Positions 51,405 through 61,091 of a stretch of DNA of 64,000 bases are shown here, piece after piece (the first letter of the stretch is position 1; each line of letters begins with the position of its first letter). The position numbers were made by a program, and so were the translations under genes. The notes below the pieces were generated by a model. It was not told the DNA's origin, searched no databases, and saw only the letters and a list, made by a program, of their open reading frames with translations. This DNA is from Halalkalibacter oceani (lineage in GTDB: Bacteria > Bacillota > Bacilli > Bacillales > Bacillaceae_D). The DNA lies in the NCBI RefSeq assembly GCF_023715705.1, contig NZ_JAMBOS010000005.1, positions 124,001-188,000 of the forward strand, written 5' to 3'.

Positions 51405-51570
51405 ATTTGAAAGTGTAAAACAATTTAAATTCGAAAATATATATAAAGTATTCATTAGGAACGTATGAAGGCATAATTAAAAATGAGTTCGATACAACAT
51501 CGAACTCATTTTACTCAAGCAGCCTAAATGAAATAACCGTATCTAACTTTTTTGGATCAGCTTACTCGAA
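51405..51570 (+). mobile_element. IS3-family transposase 3' remnant
   Basis: The coding sequence KEFESVKQFKFENIYK, then KA-LK-MSSIQHRTHFTQAA with an internal stop, matches the end of an IS150-type orfB. It is followed by AATAACCGTATCTAACTTTTTTGGATCA, similar to the end of the remnant at 48565-49227. Only the 3' part remains. It marks a second insertion of the same family. The gap 51571-51659 shows nothing more. Confidence 0.65.
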
Positions 51571-51659
51571 CTTTTGGGATGCATTAATAAAGGACAAACT
51601 TTATATATAGCCGTTATATAGGGCATCGAAGCCTTTACTCTACAATATAATCATCTTCT

Positions 51660-52397
51660 CTATTTAAGGGGAAAACCTTGCTTAAGAATTGATGATTTCA
51701 AATCGGGAATATGTGGTTTACTTAAATATTCAGCCATTTGCTTGGTCCAGCCAGTTACTTTCCTTCCATTGGTTCTTCTAGCATAATAATCTGCTGAGAT
51801 TCTTTCATATTCATTTAGTTCTGAATACATTTCAGTCTTATAGGAGTCATAGTGTATTACAACTTTTTTCGGTAACCTTGGTTTTTGGCAGGGGATTTCT
51901 GCAGGGTATCCTAAACACATACCGAATAATGGTACTACAAGCTGTGGTAAATTCAATAAATCATTGACAGTACCTATATCATTACGAATTCCTCCCATAA
52001 ATACCCCACCAACACCATAGGATTCTGCAGCAATTATAACATTTTCTGCAGCTAAAGCTGTGTCTATGGTTCCCACGAGAAAATTTTCAAATTCATCATT
52101 TTCAAAGTTTGTAGAGTACATCTCTGTTGTCAATTTAAGACGATAAAAATCCGCACAAAACACAAGGAATATTTGACAGTTCACCACCCACTCTTGTGAA
52201 TTACAAATCTTTGAAAGTATTCTCTTTACTTCTTTATCACGTACAACAATGATACTATAAGACTGAACATTGTGTGATGAAGAAGCCCATTGTGCACAAG
52301 ACAAAATATCCTCAAGAATACTACTTGAAATTGGCTCCTCCGTGTATTTCCTTATTGAACGATGATTTTGAATCAACCGCGATATGTTATTAACCAT
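51660..52397 (-). CDS. NADPH-dependent nitroreductase (NfsA/FRP-like)
   Basis: 245-residue FMN-dependent reductase of the NfsA/Frp group: ISRLIQNHRSIRKYTEEPIS at the N-terminus, AQWASSSHNVQSYSIIVV and YGVGGVFMGGIRND, MCLGYPAEIP. The physiological substrate is unknown. ATG/GTG start at 52395-52397. It follows the aminotransferase by 88 bp on the same strand, and may be the last gene of the ureide operon, though the gap leaves this open. Confidence 0.85.
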   Translation of the reverse strand: MVNNISRLIQNHRSIRKYTEEPISSSILEDILSCAQWASSSHNVQSYSIIVVRDKEVKRILSKICNSQEWVVNCQIFLVFCADFYRLKLTTEMYSTNFENDEFENFLVGTIDTALAAENVIIAAESYGVGGVFMGGIRNDIGTVNDLLNLPQLVVPLFGMCLGYPAEIPCQKPRLPKKVVIHYDSYKTEMYSELNEYERISADYYARRTNGRKVTGWTKQMAEYLSKPHIPDLKSSILKQGFPLK

Positions 52398-52485
52398 TCA
52401 AAATAATCCTTCCATATAATCTGACTTTCACTAGTAGCTTAAGCAGTATTAAGTGGATAAATGATTAATATTAATAGATTACTTT

Positions 52486-53754
52486 TTAATCGTGTTTATT
52501 GATCAACTTTTGATAAAATTGCCCCATTCTTTTTATACCCTCTTTTAGCTCTTCTACATCGCCGGCAAAACAGATACGAATGATATTACTCCCTGAAGGG
52601 CCAAACGTATCACAGGAACCGACCATAACTTTTTCACTATGCAGCAATTGTAATGTAAATTCTTTCGCATTCAATTTAGTAGTAGATATATCAATTGGAA
52701 TATAAAAAGCGCCTTTTGGTTTTACATAGTTAAAATTATATAGAGCAAGTAATTCACAGGCTACATCTCTACTTTGTCTATACACTTCTCGCATCTCATC
52801 CACGAATTTCTGAGGTCCGTTTAGGGCAGCTTCACCTGCTTTTTGCGAGATTGAAGATGCACAAGTAGTTATCGGCTCTTGTAATTTTCCCATCAATGAA
52901 AATAGCTTTTCAGGCACAATGGCATAGGCCAACCTCCATCCAGTCATTGCATATACCTTGGAAAAACCAAAGATGCTAATAATTTGATCTTCCATAGCTG
53001 GATTTACAGCTAGAGGAGAGATGTGACTTCCTTCATAAATGATGCCATCATAAATTTCATCGGAAATGATATAAAGTTCATGTTTTTTTGCTAGATCTAA
53101 AATATCTTTCCATTTCTTCTCAGAAAAAACTGCACCAGTTGGATTACTTGGTGAATTAACGATAATAGCTTTGGTAGCTGGCGTAATTACACTTTCTATA
53201 TCTGAAACAGTTGGTAAAAAATCATTCTCTTGCTTTGTTGGGTAGAATACAGGAACGGAACCTTGTATTCGAATCAGTGATTCATAATTTGGATAGCCTG
53301 GATCTGGAATAAGAACTTCTTCACCACTTTCTACTAATGATAGTAAGGAAATATTAAGAGCTGAAACTGCCCCCGCCGTAACAATAATCCTATTTATAGG
53401 AACATTAACATCAAACTCTCTCTTCATCTTTCTGGAAATTGCTTCCCTTACCGACACTAACCCTGCATTTGAAGTATAATGAGTGAACCCTTCATCCATG
53501 GCCTTCACAGCTGCTTCTCTTATATACATTGGAGTATGAGCTGATGGCTCCCCAATTTGTAACTCAATTACATCTTCCATGTTCTCTGCGATATTCATAA
53601 TTTCTCGAATACTATTAATAGGTATTTGTTCACGACTTGTAGCAAAACTTTTCAATCCCTCACTACCTTCCATCTTCATAGGTTGATTCAAACACCAAAG
53701 GATAAGTCCACTTCCATGTATGAGATCAGTCTTTTTTTGTAAATGAGACAGCAA
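52486..53754 (-). CDS. Class I/II aminotransferase
   Basis: PLP-dependent aspartate-aminotransferase-fold enzyme, about 422 residues. PLP lysine in SIFGFSKVYAMTGWRLAYA, substrate-binding SPSNPTGAVF and DPGYPNYESLIR are visible. Its start is uncertain: TTG at 53754 abuts the upstream stop, while ATG 53679 (MKMEGSEGLK) gives a more typical length of 397. It directly follows the carbamoyl amidohydrolase gene, so it would turn the freed amino acid into a keto acid. Substrate unknown. Confidence 0.82.
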   Translation of the reverse strand: MLSHLQKKTDLIHGSGLILWCLNQPMKMEGSEGLKSFATSREQIPINSIREIMNIAENMEDVIELQIGEPSAHTPMYIREAAVKAMDEGFTHYTSNAGLVSVREAISRKMKREFDVNVPINRIIVTAGAVSALNISLLSLVESGEEVLIPDPGYPNYESLIRIQGSVPVFYPTKQENDFLPTVSDIESVITPATKAIIVNSPSNPTGAVFSEKKWKDILDLAKKHELYIISDEIYDGIIYEGSHISPLAVNPAMEDQIISIFGFSKVYAMTGWRLAYAIVPEKLFSLMGKLQEPITTCASSISQKAGEAALNGPQKFVDEMREVYRQSRDVACELLALYNFNYVKPKGAFYIPIDISTTKLNAKEFTLQLLHSEKVMVGSCDTFGPSGSNIIRICFAGDVEELKEGIKRMGQFYQKLINKHD

Positions 53755-55008
53755 TTACGATTTTATCTTTTCCAATATTCCATTTGCTGTACGGATTACC
53801 GTATGCAGCAATAAACTTGACGCTTCTGTAAGATCCTCTTTACTCGAGTATTCTTCGGGACAATGACTTAACCCCTCTCGACTTCTAACAAAAATCATAC
53901 CTGTTGGACATAAAGAATGCATATTCATCGCATCATGAGCTGCACCACTAGGCATAGTAAATGAAGAAATATTATTTTCCTCAGCAGTCTCCTCCATAAA
54001 ATTTACAATTCTCTGATCTAATATTGTAGGTGGGGTATCCTGAGTCGTAATTATTTTATATTGAAGTTTCCTTTTTTTACATTGTCTCTCAATAAAATTT
54101 TTAAGCCTATTCACTGCGCGTAGTCTATTTTCAGGATCAATATCTCGATAATCAACAGTAAATTCTACCTTTGCCGGGATGATATTATGGCCACCTGGAA
54201 ACGCTTCAATCTTTCCAACTGTTCCCCTGATTGTTTCACCTTCTTCAATCGCGGAACGTTCAACCTCTTGGATTGCCATTCCTGCTACAACCATTGGATC
54301 CCTTCTAAGGTACATCGGGATAGCACCGGCATGACCAGATCTCCCACTAATTTCAACAACGAGCTGGTACGGTCCAGCAATTCCATTAACAATGCCTACA
54401 GGAACATTCTGATCCTCCAATACCACTCCTTGCTCAATATGAAGTTCAAAGAATGCTTCGAACTTGCCTTTTGTACAATGTGCTTCTTTGATTTTATCTG
54501 GGGACAATCCAAATTCATTTAACGCTTCTCTTAATGTGATTCCCTCACTATCTTTTAATGTATCCACTATATCTTTAGGCAATCTTCCTGCTAAAGCCAT
54601 ACTCCCCATCAAACCTCCGGGAAATCTACTTCCTTCCTCATTAACAAAAATAACCATTTCTATCGGTAGCTTAGTATGCTCATTATTTTCTTCTAGTACT
54701 TGTATTACCTCCAATGCTGATAATACCCCAGCTACTCCATCAAATTTGCCACCATTTACAACGGAATCAATGTGAGACCCTATTAACACAGATGCCCCTT
54801 CTTCAAGACCGTTTCTGCGTCCGAATATATTACCTATGCTATCTGTATAAATCTGTAAACCTGCTTCCTTCATCCATTCCATGACTTGATCAGTTGCTTT
54901 CCGATCTTCAGAGGAGAAAGCAAATCGGGTTACTCCACCTTCTTTCGTCCTTCCGATTTCTCCTAAAGCTTGAATTCGGCTCCACAATCTATCAGAATTA
55001 ATTTCCAT
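53755..55008 (-). CDS. N-carbamoyl-L-amino acid hydrolase / allantoate amidohydrolase
   Basis: M20-family metal-dependent amidohydrolase, 417 residues, of the hydantoinase/carbamoylase group (HyuC/AllC). Metal ligands: His in GSHIDSV, Asp in GGKFDGVAG, Glu pair in NEEGSRF, His in ELHIEQG, and His near REGLSHCPEEYS. Substrate-loop motif GRSGHAGAIPMYLRRDPM. It hydrolyses N-carbamoyl compounds such as N-carbamoyl-L-amino acids or allantoate to free amine, CO2 and ammonia. Located between the hydantoinase and aminotransferase genes. ATG at 55006-55008 behind AAGGAG. Confidence 0.88.
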   Translation of the reverse strand: MEINSDRLWSRIQALGEIGRTKEGGVTRFAFSSEDRKATDQVMEWMKEAGLQIYTDSIGNIFGRRNGLEEGASVLIGSHIDSVVNGGKFDGVAGVLSALEVIQVLEENNEHTKLPIEMVIFVNEEGSRFPGGLMGSMALAGRLPKDIVDTLKDSEGITLREALNEFGLSPDKIKEAHCTKGKFEAFFELHIEQGVVLEDQNVPVGIVNGIAGPYQLVVEISGRSGHAGAIPMYLRRDPMVVAGMAIQEVERSAIEEGETIRGTVGKIEAFPGGHNIIPAKVEFTVDYRDIDPENRLRAVNRLKNFIERQCKKRKLQYKIITTQDTPPTILDQRIVNFMEETAEENNISSFTMPSGAAHDAMNMHSLCPTGMIFVRSREGLSHCPEEYSSKEDLTEASSLLLHTVIRTANGILEKIKS

Positions 55009-55020
55009 GATTCCTTCTCC

Positions 55021-56385
55021 TTACAAGTCATAATTTCTTACTTTTTTAACCCATTGTCCATAACCTCTTTGACCAATAACTTCCTCATCTTCAAATACTT
55101 TTGTACCCCGTACATAAGTAGATACTACTTTACCTGTAATCTTCATTCCCTCAAACATTGACCATTTCGATTGTGCTCTTAATTTTCCACCTTCAATTAC
55201 CCACTCTTTTTGTGGATCTAGGATAGCAAAGTCAGCATCTGAACCAACTTCTATACTACCTTTTTGAGGATAAAGCCCCATTAAGCGGGCTGGATTATAC
55301 GACATAAGTTGAGCAAGTTTAGGTAAATCAATATTTCCTTTATACACTCCTTCATGGAAGACAAGCGGAAGCATTGTTTCAATTCCAGGACTACCAGAAG
55401 GATTGTCAAATACATTTGGTTCCTGAATACCAGGGTGCGGTGCGTGATCTGAAGAAATCATATGAACTTTGCCCTCTCTGATTTTCTTCCATAATCCTTG
55501 ACGGCTTTCTTCGCTTCTTAAAGGTGGGTTAATTTTGAAATGGGACCCTACTTCCTTCCATAAGTCGTGATTAGCTAGCAAATAATGCGGGCATGTTTCC
55601 CCTGTCACTTTAACCCCTTCTGCTCTTGCTCGTTCTATTAAATCGAAGGAACGAGGTACACTAACGTGAACAATATGCAACCTCATATTTAAATCACGTG
55701 CAAGTTCAATCGCTGTACACACAGAAACAGTTTCAGCTACTTCGGGCCTTGTTTCATGATGAGCTGCTAAATACGTTTTATTCTGTTTAGTCCACTCATC
55801 TACTAAATAGTTAATCATCCACTCATTTTCGGCATGAACCATACCTACTTGATCGACCTTAGCAATATTTTTGAACATTGCGTATAGCTCTCCATCGTCA
55901 ACAGCTCTCATACCGTATAAGTGTGCACCAGATGTACTATGCATAAGCATTTTATAACCGGTAATTCCTGCATTAGCAGAAGCTAAAATGTCATCAAGTT
56001 TTTCAGGTAATCCTCCTGCAAGTAAAGAAAAGTCTACAATAGCTTCTTTCGCCGTTTTTTCAGCTTTATTTTGTAAATCACTTGGACTGCTAGGAGCGCC
56101 ACCAATATCTAAGGGATGGTCATTTATAGTAGTTACTCCTCCAGCAGCTGCAGCAGATGTAGAATTCCAATGACCCTCCTCCGGAGTCCCTAAAGAGTGT
56201 GTATGTGTATCAACTGCCCCTGGCAAAATCACTAAATCTTTTACATCCACTTCTTCTTGTGCGGCTGGCATAGAAGATTTATCTCCTATGGAAACTATTT
56301 TTCCACCTTTGACTGCAATAGACGTTCTTTCATAAACATTGAATGGAGTTACGACGTTTCCTGTTAAAATAAGATCGATTGACAT
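55021..56385 (-). CDS. Cyclic amidohydrolase (allantoinase/dihydropyrimidinase-like)
   Basis: 454-residue amidohydrolase-superfamily enzyme that opens a cyclic ureide ring (allantoin or a 5-substituted hydantoin). Signatures: VILPGAVDTHTHSLG (metal His pair), GYKMLMHS (carbamylated Lys region), VHAENEW, LHIVHVSVP, and SSDHAPH. Similarity is close to AllB in the N-terminal half. Stop at 55021 is 12 bases before the amidohydrolase start; operon member. Cannot distinguish allantoin from hydantoin by sequence alone. ATG at 56383-56385 behind GGAGAGG. Confidence 0.87.
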   Translation of the reverse strand: MSIDLILTGNVVTPFNVYERTSIAVKGGKIVSIGDKSSMPAAQEEVDVKDLVILPGAVDTHTHSLGTPEEGHWNSTSAAAAGGVTTINDHPLDIGGAPSSPSDLQNKAEKTAKEAIVDFSLLAGGLPEKLDDILASANAGITGYKMLMHSTSGAHLYGMRAVDDGELYAMFKNIAKVDQVGMVHAENEWMINYLVDEWTKQNKTYLAAHHETRPEVAETVSVCTAIELARDLNMRLHIVHVSVPRSFDLIERARAEGVKVTGETCPHYLLANHDLWKEVGSHFKINPPLRSEESRQGLWKKIREGKVHMISSDHAPHPGIQEPNVFDNPSGSPGIETMLPLVFHEGVYKGNIDLPKLAQLMSYNPARLMGLYPQKGSIEVGSDADFAILDPQKEWVIEGGKLRAQSKWSMFEGMKITGKVVSTYVRGTKVFEDEEVIGQRGYGQWVKKVRNYDL

Positions 56386-56408
56386 ATTACCCTCTCCTTT
56401 TAGTGTAA

Positions 56409-57380
56409 TTATGCTCTACGTATACGTTGATACGAAGTAATAGAGACAGCTAAAATAATGATTAAACCTTTCGCCACATCCTGATAAAAGTAAGGTACAT
56501 TTAATAAAGTTAATCCATTACTTAAAACTCCAATAATAAGTGCGCCAACGAAGGTACCTGCTAGATTCGGTTCCCCATTTTTAAAAGCTGTTGATCCAAG
56601 AAAAACACATGCAATTGCATCTAATAATAATCCGTCTCCAGCTAAAGGATGAGCTGCTCCCAATCTAGACGTAAGAACAACAGCTGTAACAGCCAAACCT
56701 ATACCTGAGATGACAAAAGCTAACATTAAATTTCGCTTTGTACTTACCCCAGATAGCATTGTTGCTTCCTCATTGCCTCCAATAGCATGGATATATCGTC
56801 CATACCTCGAATGATAAAGAAAAATAAAAATGAAAATCAAGAATCCAAGCATGACAAAGATAGCTGTCGGAATTCCAAATAAATACCATTGACCAAAGAC
56901 CCCAAATCCGCTTGGTAACCCTGAAATAGGATGTCCATGAGTATATGCTTGATTCAGACCTGATATAAGAAACCCTACTGCTAATGTAGCAATAAAATCA
57001 GGAATCCCTACATAAGCAACAAAAAATCCATTAACCATTCCGATAACAGCACCTACTATTACAGTTATAATAAGAGCCATCCAGATTGGTACTCCACTAA
57101 CCATAAGGGCAGCTACAAGTACTCCCAAAGCACTGGAAACATATCCAATGGATAAGTCAATTCTTTTCGTTACCATTACTACGGTGAGTCCGGCTGCCAT
57201 AATTGACAACATTGCAATTTGACGTAAAACTGCAAGCCCATTACTAAGCGTAGCAAAAGCTGGTGTTAAAATAGCAAAAATGATACATAAGACACCGAGC
57301 CCAATTAATGTCCCATATACTTTAAGAAAGCTTGATAAATTAAGTGATTCTGATTTTTTCTTTTGTACTTCTATATTCAT
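56409..57380 (-). CDS. ABC permease, ribose-type (RbsC-like)
   Basis: 323-residue permease with eight to ten membrane segments: LTVVMVTKRIDLSIGYVSSALGVL, FLYHSRYGRYIHAIGGNEEATMLSGV and PLAGDGLLLDAIACVFLGSTAF are hallmark sequences. The conserved ASLGAAHPLAGDG-type segment is complete. Pairs with the ATPase upstream and the binding protein in a three-part importer within the ureide operon. Ribose-type importers also carry other small polar molecules, here probably an allantoin or hydantoin-type compound. Confidence 0.9.
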   Translation of the reverse strand: MNIEVQKKKSESLNLSSFLKVYGTLIGLGVLCIIFAILTPAFATLSNGLAVLRQIAMLSIMAAGLTVVMVTKRIDLSIGYVSSALGVLVAALMVSGVPIWMALIITVIVGAVIGMVNGFFVAYVGIPDFIATLAVGFLISGLNQAYTHGHPISGLPSGFGVFGQWYLFGIPTAIFVMLGFLIFIFIFLYHSRYGRYIHAIGGNEEATMLSGVSTKRNLMLAFVISGIGLAVTAVVLTSRLGAAHPLAGDGLLLDAIACVFLGSTAFKNGEPNLAGTFVGALIIGVLSNGLTLLNVPYFYQDVAKGLIIILAVSITSYQRIRRA

Positions 57381-57408
57381 AGTAACCTCCCTTTTACTTA
57401 CTACCTCC

Positions 57409-58920
57409 TTAATTTATTGCGTACGAAAGTAGTTTTTCTGCATCTAGCTCATTATGGTTAAGATCTGCCGTAATTCTTCCCTCCTTCATAACCAAAACCC
57501 GATCACAGATTGCTTGAAGTTCTGGAATCTCAGAAGATACCATTACAATCGCTACACCTTGCTTGGCCAGATCATTAATCAGATTATAAATTTCTGCTTT
57601 TGCTCCGATATCAATCCCTCTTGTCGGTTCATCTAGAAAGAATACTTTTACCGATTTACTCATCCATTTTGACAAAACAACCTTTTGCTGATTTCCCCCA
57701 CTCAAACTGGAAACCGTTTGCTCGATACTTCCTGACTTCACACCGAGTTTTTTGACTAAGCTTGAGACAACCTGCTTTTCTTTTCTTTGATTTATAAGAC
57801 CAAATTTACAGTAATCACCTAAAGTACCGAGACTTATATTCGCACGAATTGATAGATCTAGTACAACACCTTGGTTTCGCCTTTCCTCTGGAACTAAAAC
57901 TAATCCAGCTTTTACAGCATCTCCCATACTTTGTAAATTAATTTCTTTTCCTTCTAAATAAACCTTTCCAGAACTCTTTTTATCAATTCCTAAAAGCGTT
58001 CGAATTGTCTCTGTCCTCCCAGCTCCAACTAGTCCAGATATACCTAGTATTTCACCCTGCCTCACACTGAAATTAATATCACTGATCACATTCTTACGTG
58101 ATAAATTCTCAACTCTCAAAACTTCTTTTCCTATTTCAGAATTATCCCTATTTATTTTTTCTAAGGTGGTAGTAAACTCCCGATTCACCATCAGTTTAAT
58201 TAAGTCATCGATTGTTACACCGCTAACCTTTTCAGTAGTAACACTTTTCCCATCACGTAAAACCGTAACTTCATCACAAATTTTCATAATCTCTTCCAAG
58301 TGATGAGAAATATAGATAATGGAAATTCCCCTTTTCTTAAGGTTAACGATGTATTCTAGTAGATGATCTACTTCGCTATGTCCCAACCTTGCAGTTGGCT
58401 CATCCATAATAATCACTTTTGTATCAAGAGCTAGTACCTTTGCAATCACTGTCATTTGCTGGTCAGAGACACTTAGTTTATCTACTTGTGTTCGCGGATT
58501 TAGGTTTATTTGTAGTCTTTCTAAGAGCTCTTCTGTGTCTTTATAAAGCTTTTTCCAGTCTACAAGCAACGTCCCTTTTCGCTTGGGCTCTCTTCCTAAA
58601 AAAATATTTTCTGCAACGTTAAAATAAGGCACTAAACTTAATTCCTGAGGAACTAAGGCAATACCTAAGGATTTAGAGTGTGCGTAATCCTGGATATTTA
58701 TTTCCTTCCCATTTAATAGGATCTTCCCTTCATCTTTACTATAGACACCACTCAGAATTTTCATTAACGTCGATTTTCCAGCTCCATTTTCTCCTAATAG
58801 AGCATGGACAGTCCCTTTTTTTACAGAAAAACTAACATCACTTAGAGCTTTTATACCACCAAATCGCTTGCTTACATTCTGCATTTCGATAATGTTTTCC
58901 ACTGTCTCAGGTAAGGACAT
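57409..58920 (-). CDS. ABC ATPase, ribose-type (RbsA-like, two domains)
   Basis: 503-residue double ATPase. First domain Walker A GENGAGKSTLMKIL; signature region LSVSDQQMTVIAKVL; Walker B VIIMDEPTARLG. Second domain Walker A GLVGAGRTETIRTL, signature LSGGNQQKVVLSKWM and FFLDEPTRGIDIG. As usual in this class, one of the two sites is degenerate. 28 bp to the permease; operon member. ATG at 58918-58920 behind AAGGAG. Confidence 0.9.
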   Translation of the reverse strand: MSLPETVENIIEMQNVSKRFGGIKALSDVSFSVKKGTVHALLGENGAGKSTLMKILSGVYSKDEGKILLNGKEINIQDYAHSKSLGIALVPQELSLVPYFNVAENIFLGREPKRKGTLLVDWKKLYKDTEELLERLQINLNPRTQVDKLSVSDQQMTVIAKVLALDTKVIIMDEPTARLGHSEVDHLLEYIVNLKKRGISIIYISHHLEEIMKICDEVTVLRDGKSVTTEKVSGVTIDDLIKLMVNREFTTTLEKINRDNSEIGKEVLRVENLSRKNVISDINFSVRQGEILGISGLVGAGRTETIRTLLGIDKKSSGKVYLEGKEINLQSMGDAVKAGLVLVPEERRNQGVVLDLSIRANISLGTLGDYCKFGLINQRKEKQVVSSLVKKLGVKSGSIEQTVSSLSGGNQQKVVLSKWMSKSVKVFFLDEPTRGIDIGAKAEIYNLINDLAKQGVAIVMVSSEIPELQAICDRVLVMKEGRITADLNHNELDAEKLLSYAIN

Positions 58921-58981
58921 ATCTTTATCAACTCCTTAATGAGCTGCTTTTAGGTTTTTCTCTAAAAGCAGCATCTAAAAA

Positions 58982-60001
58982 CTACTCTTCTAAGAATTTA
59001 TCAACATTTTCTTTAGTTACAATTTCATATGGAATGCCCCAGAAACGATTAACCTCTTCCCCATATGCTAAGCCCTCAGCTACTTCTAACACATTTTGAG
59101 CAGTAGATTTCAAATCACCTACTACTGTTGCGATAATCGGACCTCCATTTTTGATCAATTCTAATGCTTCCTGTTCACCATCGACCCCGACAATAAGAAT
59201 GTCGTCCCTGCCCGCAGCCATAACTGCTTGTGCTGCTCCAATTGCTTCTAGGTCAAAGGTTGCCCATATCGCTTTTACGTCTGGATTTGCCGCTAAGGCA
59301 TTTTCCACACCTCTATATGCAATTTCTACAGTCCCGGGAAAACCAGAAGTGACTGTGTTCACATTTTGGATATTTGTATATTCTTTCAAGAATGCTTCTT
59401 GAACATTTCTTCTTGCACGAATGGCCGGATGATCGTTGTGATTAATTGTTATTATTTCGCCTTCATATCCCATTTCCGCGGCTAGCATCATATATAAAGA
59501 AGATGCAACTTCAAAATCATTCATCGCAAACATAGCTGATGACCCTGGGATCCATCCGGACTCTTGACTAATAACCGGTATTCCTTGACTACTTGCTTCT
59601 TGAACAACATTAAAGAGAGCATCTGTATCTCCATTTTGAATAACAATTACATCAACACCCTGTTGAATCAGATTTTCAATATCTGTAACCTGTTGGACTG
59701 CGTGGCCATTTGCATTAACCATAACAGCTTCGTGACCAGCTTCTTTAATCGCCTGTTCTGCATATTCAAACATGTGACGGTTATGAATATTTGCTATTGC
59801 ATTAATACTCACACCGATTCTAAGTTTTTCACCCTGCTCAACTGTATTCGTTGGTTCTGATGTTTCATGAGTGCGTTCCTGGGGTTGTTCTTTATCATTC
59901 TCCGCTACCTCTACTGGTGATTGCTCGGAACAACCAGAAATTATAGTTATAACGCAAATGAACATTGAAAATATTATAAATATTCGGAATTTATTGAGCA
60001 T
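58982..60001 (-). CDS. ABC substrate-binding lipoprotein, ribose type
   Basis: 339-residue periplasmic-binding-protein type-I lipoprotein; lipobox IISGC near residues 20-24. Then an acidic linker and LRIGVSINAIANIHNRHMFEYAEQAI, DIENLIQQGVDVIVIQNGDTDALF and VVGDLKSTAQNVLEVAEGL. Captures the ureide or another nitrogen-rich ligand for the RbsAC-type importer. Distinct from typical sugar-binding members in having no long Arg-rich pocket motif. ATG at 59999-60001 behind GGAAGG. Confidence 0.87.
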   Translation of the reverse strand: MLNKFRIFIIFSMFICVITIISGCSEQSPVEVAENDKEQPQERTHETSEPTNTVEQGEKLRIGVSINAIANIHNRHMFEYAEQAIKEAGHEAVMVNANGHAVQQVTDIENLIQQGVDVIVIQNGDTDALFNVVQEASSQGIPVISQESGWIPGSSAMFAMNDFEVASSLYMMLAAEMGYEGEIITINHNDHPAIRARRNVQEAFLKEYTNIQNVNTVTSGFPGTVEIAYRGVENALAANPDVKAIWATFDLEAIGAAQAVMAAGRDDILIVGVDGEQEALELIKNGGPIIATVVGDLKSTAQNVLEVAEGLAYGEEVNRFWGIPYEIVTKENVDKFLEE

Positions 60002-60036
60002 AATTTTACCTTCCTATTCTATTTTTTTAATTAGTT

Positions 60037-60786
60037 TTATGGTTGTAGTATTTCAGAAAAACCGGTAATTACCTTTTTCTCTGGCGGACTCCATGTAAGT
60101 GCTTTGCTTGTTTCAACTCCCATATCAACCAAACCTTCGGCTAGCTTTACAGCCGGACTTACACCATCAAAAACTGGAACTCCCAATTTTTGTTGTAACT
60201 CTTCTACAAATGTCACAAATCCAGCACAACCGAGTAATACACATTCAGCGCCATCCTCTTCTACTGCTCTTTTACACTCCTCTTCTAAGACATTGAGTCC
60301 TTTTTCTAGGTTTTTATCAAAATCAAGTACTGTTAAATCCGTAGTACGTATGGATATACAACGATCTTTAGCACCATGCATTTGAACAACCTCTTCAGAT
60401 AGCCTTCTAGAACGATGTAGTGGAATCACTATAGAGAAATTAGGTGCTATTAGCCTTGCTGTTGTAATAGCAGCTTCTGCTATTCCTAGTACTGGTTTCT
60501 TAGTAACTTCACGTGCCGCCAAAAGACCAGGGTCACCGAAACAGGCGATGATAAATGCATCTACACCTTCATCTTTATCTCCTATAATAATTTCTTCAAG
60601 TAAACCAGGAATTGACAGATATTCATCATAAAATGATTCGATGCTTTCAGGACCAATAGATGGGTTAACTGCGAAAACTTCAGTACGAGCACGAGCAAAT
60701 TTTTTCCCCGCCTGTTCAATAGCTTTTGTCATTGAGACAGTAGTATTCGGATTAATAATTTTTATTCTCATAGACTTTTCTCTCAT
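60037..60786 (-). CDS. Hydantoin/allantoin racemase-like Asp/Glu racemase
   Basis: 249-residue member of the Asp/Glu/hydantoin racemase family. Starts with the typical KIINPNTTVSMTKAI; two catalytic cysteines are seen in IIACFGDPG (near 85) and VLLGCAGF (near 187). It would interconvert D- and L-hydantoins or S/R-allantoin so that one enantiomer can be used by the cyclic amidohydrolase. First gene after GntR and its double operator. ATG at 60784-60786; an alternative ATG lies at 60771. Confidence 0.87.
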   Translation of the reverse strand: MREKSMRIKIINPNTTVSMTKAIEQAGKKFARARTEVFAVNPSIGPESIESFYDEYLSIPGLLEEIIIGDKDEGVDAFIIACFGDPGLLAAREVTKKPVLGIAEAAITTARLIAPNFSIVIPLHRSRRLSEEVVQMHGAKDRCISIRTTDLTVLDFDKNLEKGLNVLEEECKRAVEEDGAECVLLGCAGFVTFVEELQQKLGVPVFDGVSPAVKLAEGLVDMGVETSKALTWSPPEKKVITGFSEILQP

Positions 60787-60830
60787 TTCCTTTTTAATGT
60801 AATTGTACTTTGCTTAACCTTTTTAAAATT

Positions 60831-61017
60831 ATTGTCATGTTGTCTGACAAATGTTCAAAACAAAATTCAACTCCCTACAACCATTCTCTGTAATTTTAGG
60901 AACTAACAATTGTCATTTAACTCCAAATAATTAATGGGGTCAAAATACACCTCCTTTTATAATTTAAAATAAATTAAGTTAATGCTTCGATATATATTGT
61001 CATGTTGTCTGACAAAT
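60831..61017. promoter_or_regulatory. Two identical operators upstream of the ureide operon
   Basis: A 22-bp sequence beginning ATTGTCATG and containing TTGTCTGACAA (an odd palindrome) occurs at 60831-60852 and 60996-61017, both in the same orientation. These flank the presumed operon promoter in the 305-bp gap before the racemase. Confidence 0.7.
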
Positions 61018-61091
61018 AATTACTGCAAATATTTCATTGCTTTTAACTTCGGTTATTTTTTATATTACTATTTAAGATTGGTTACCCCTTT

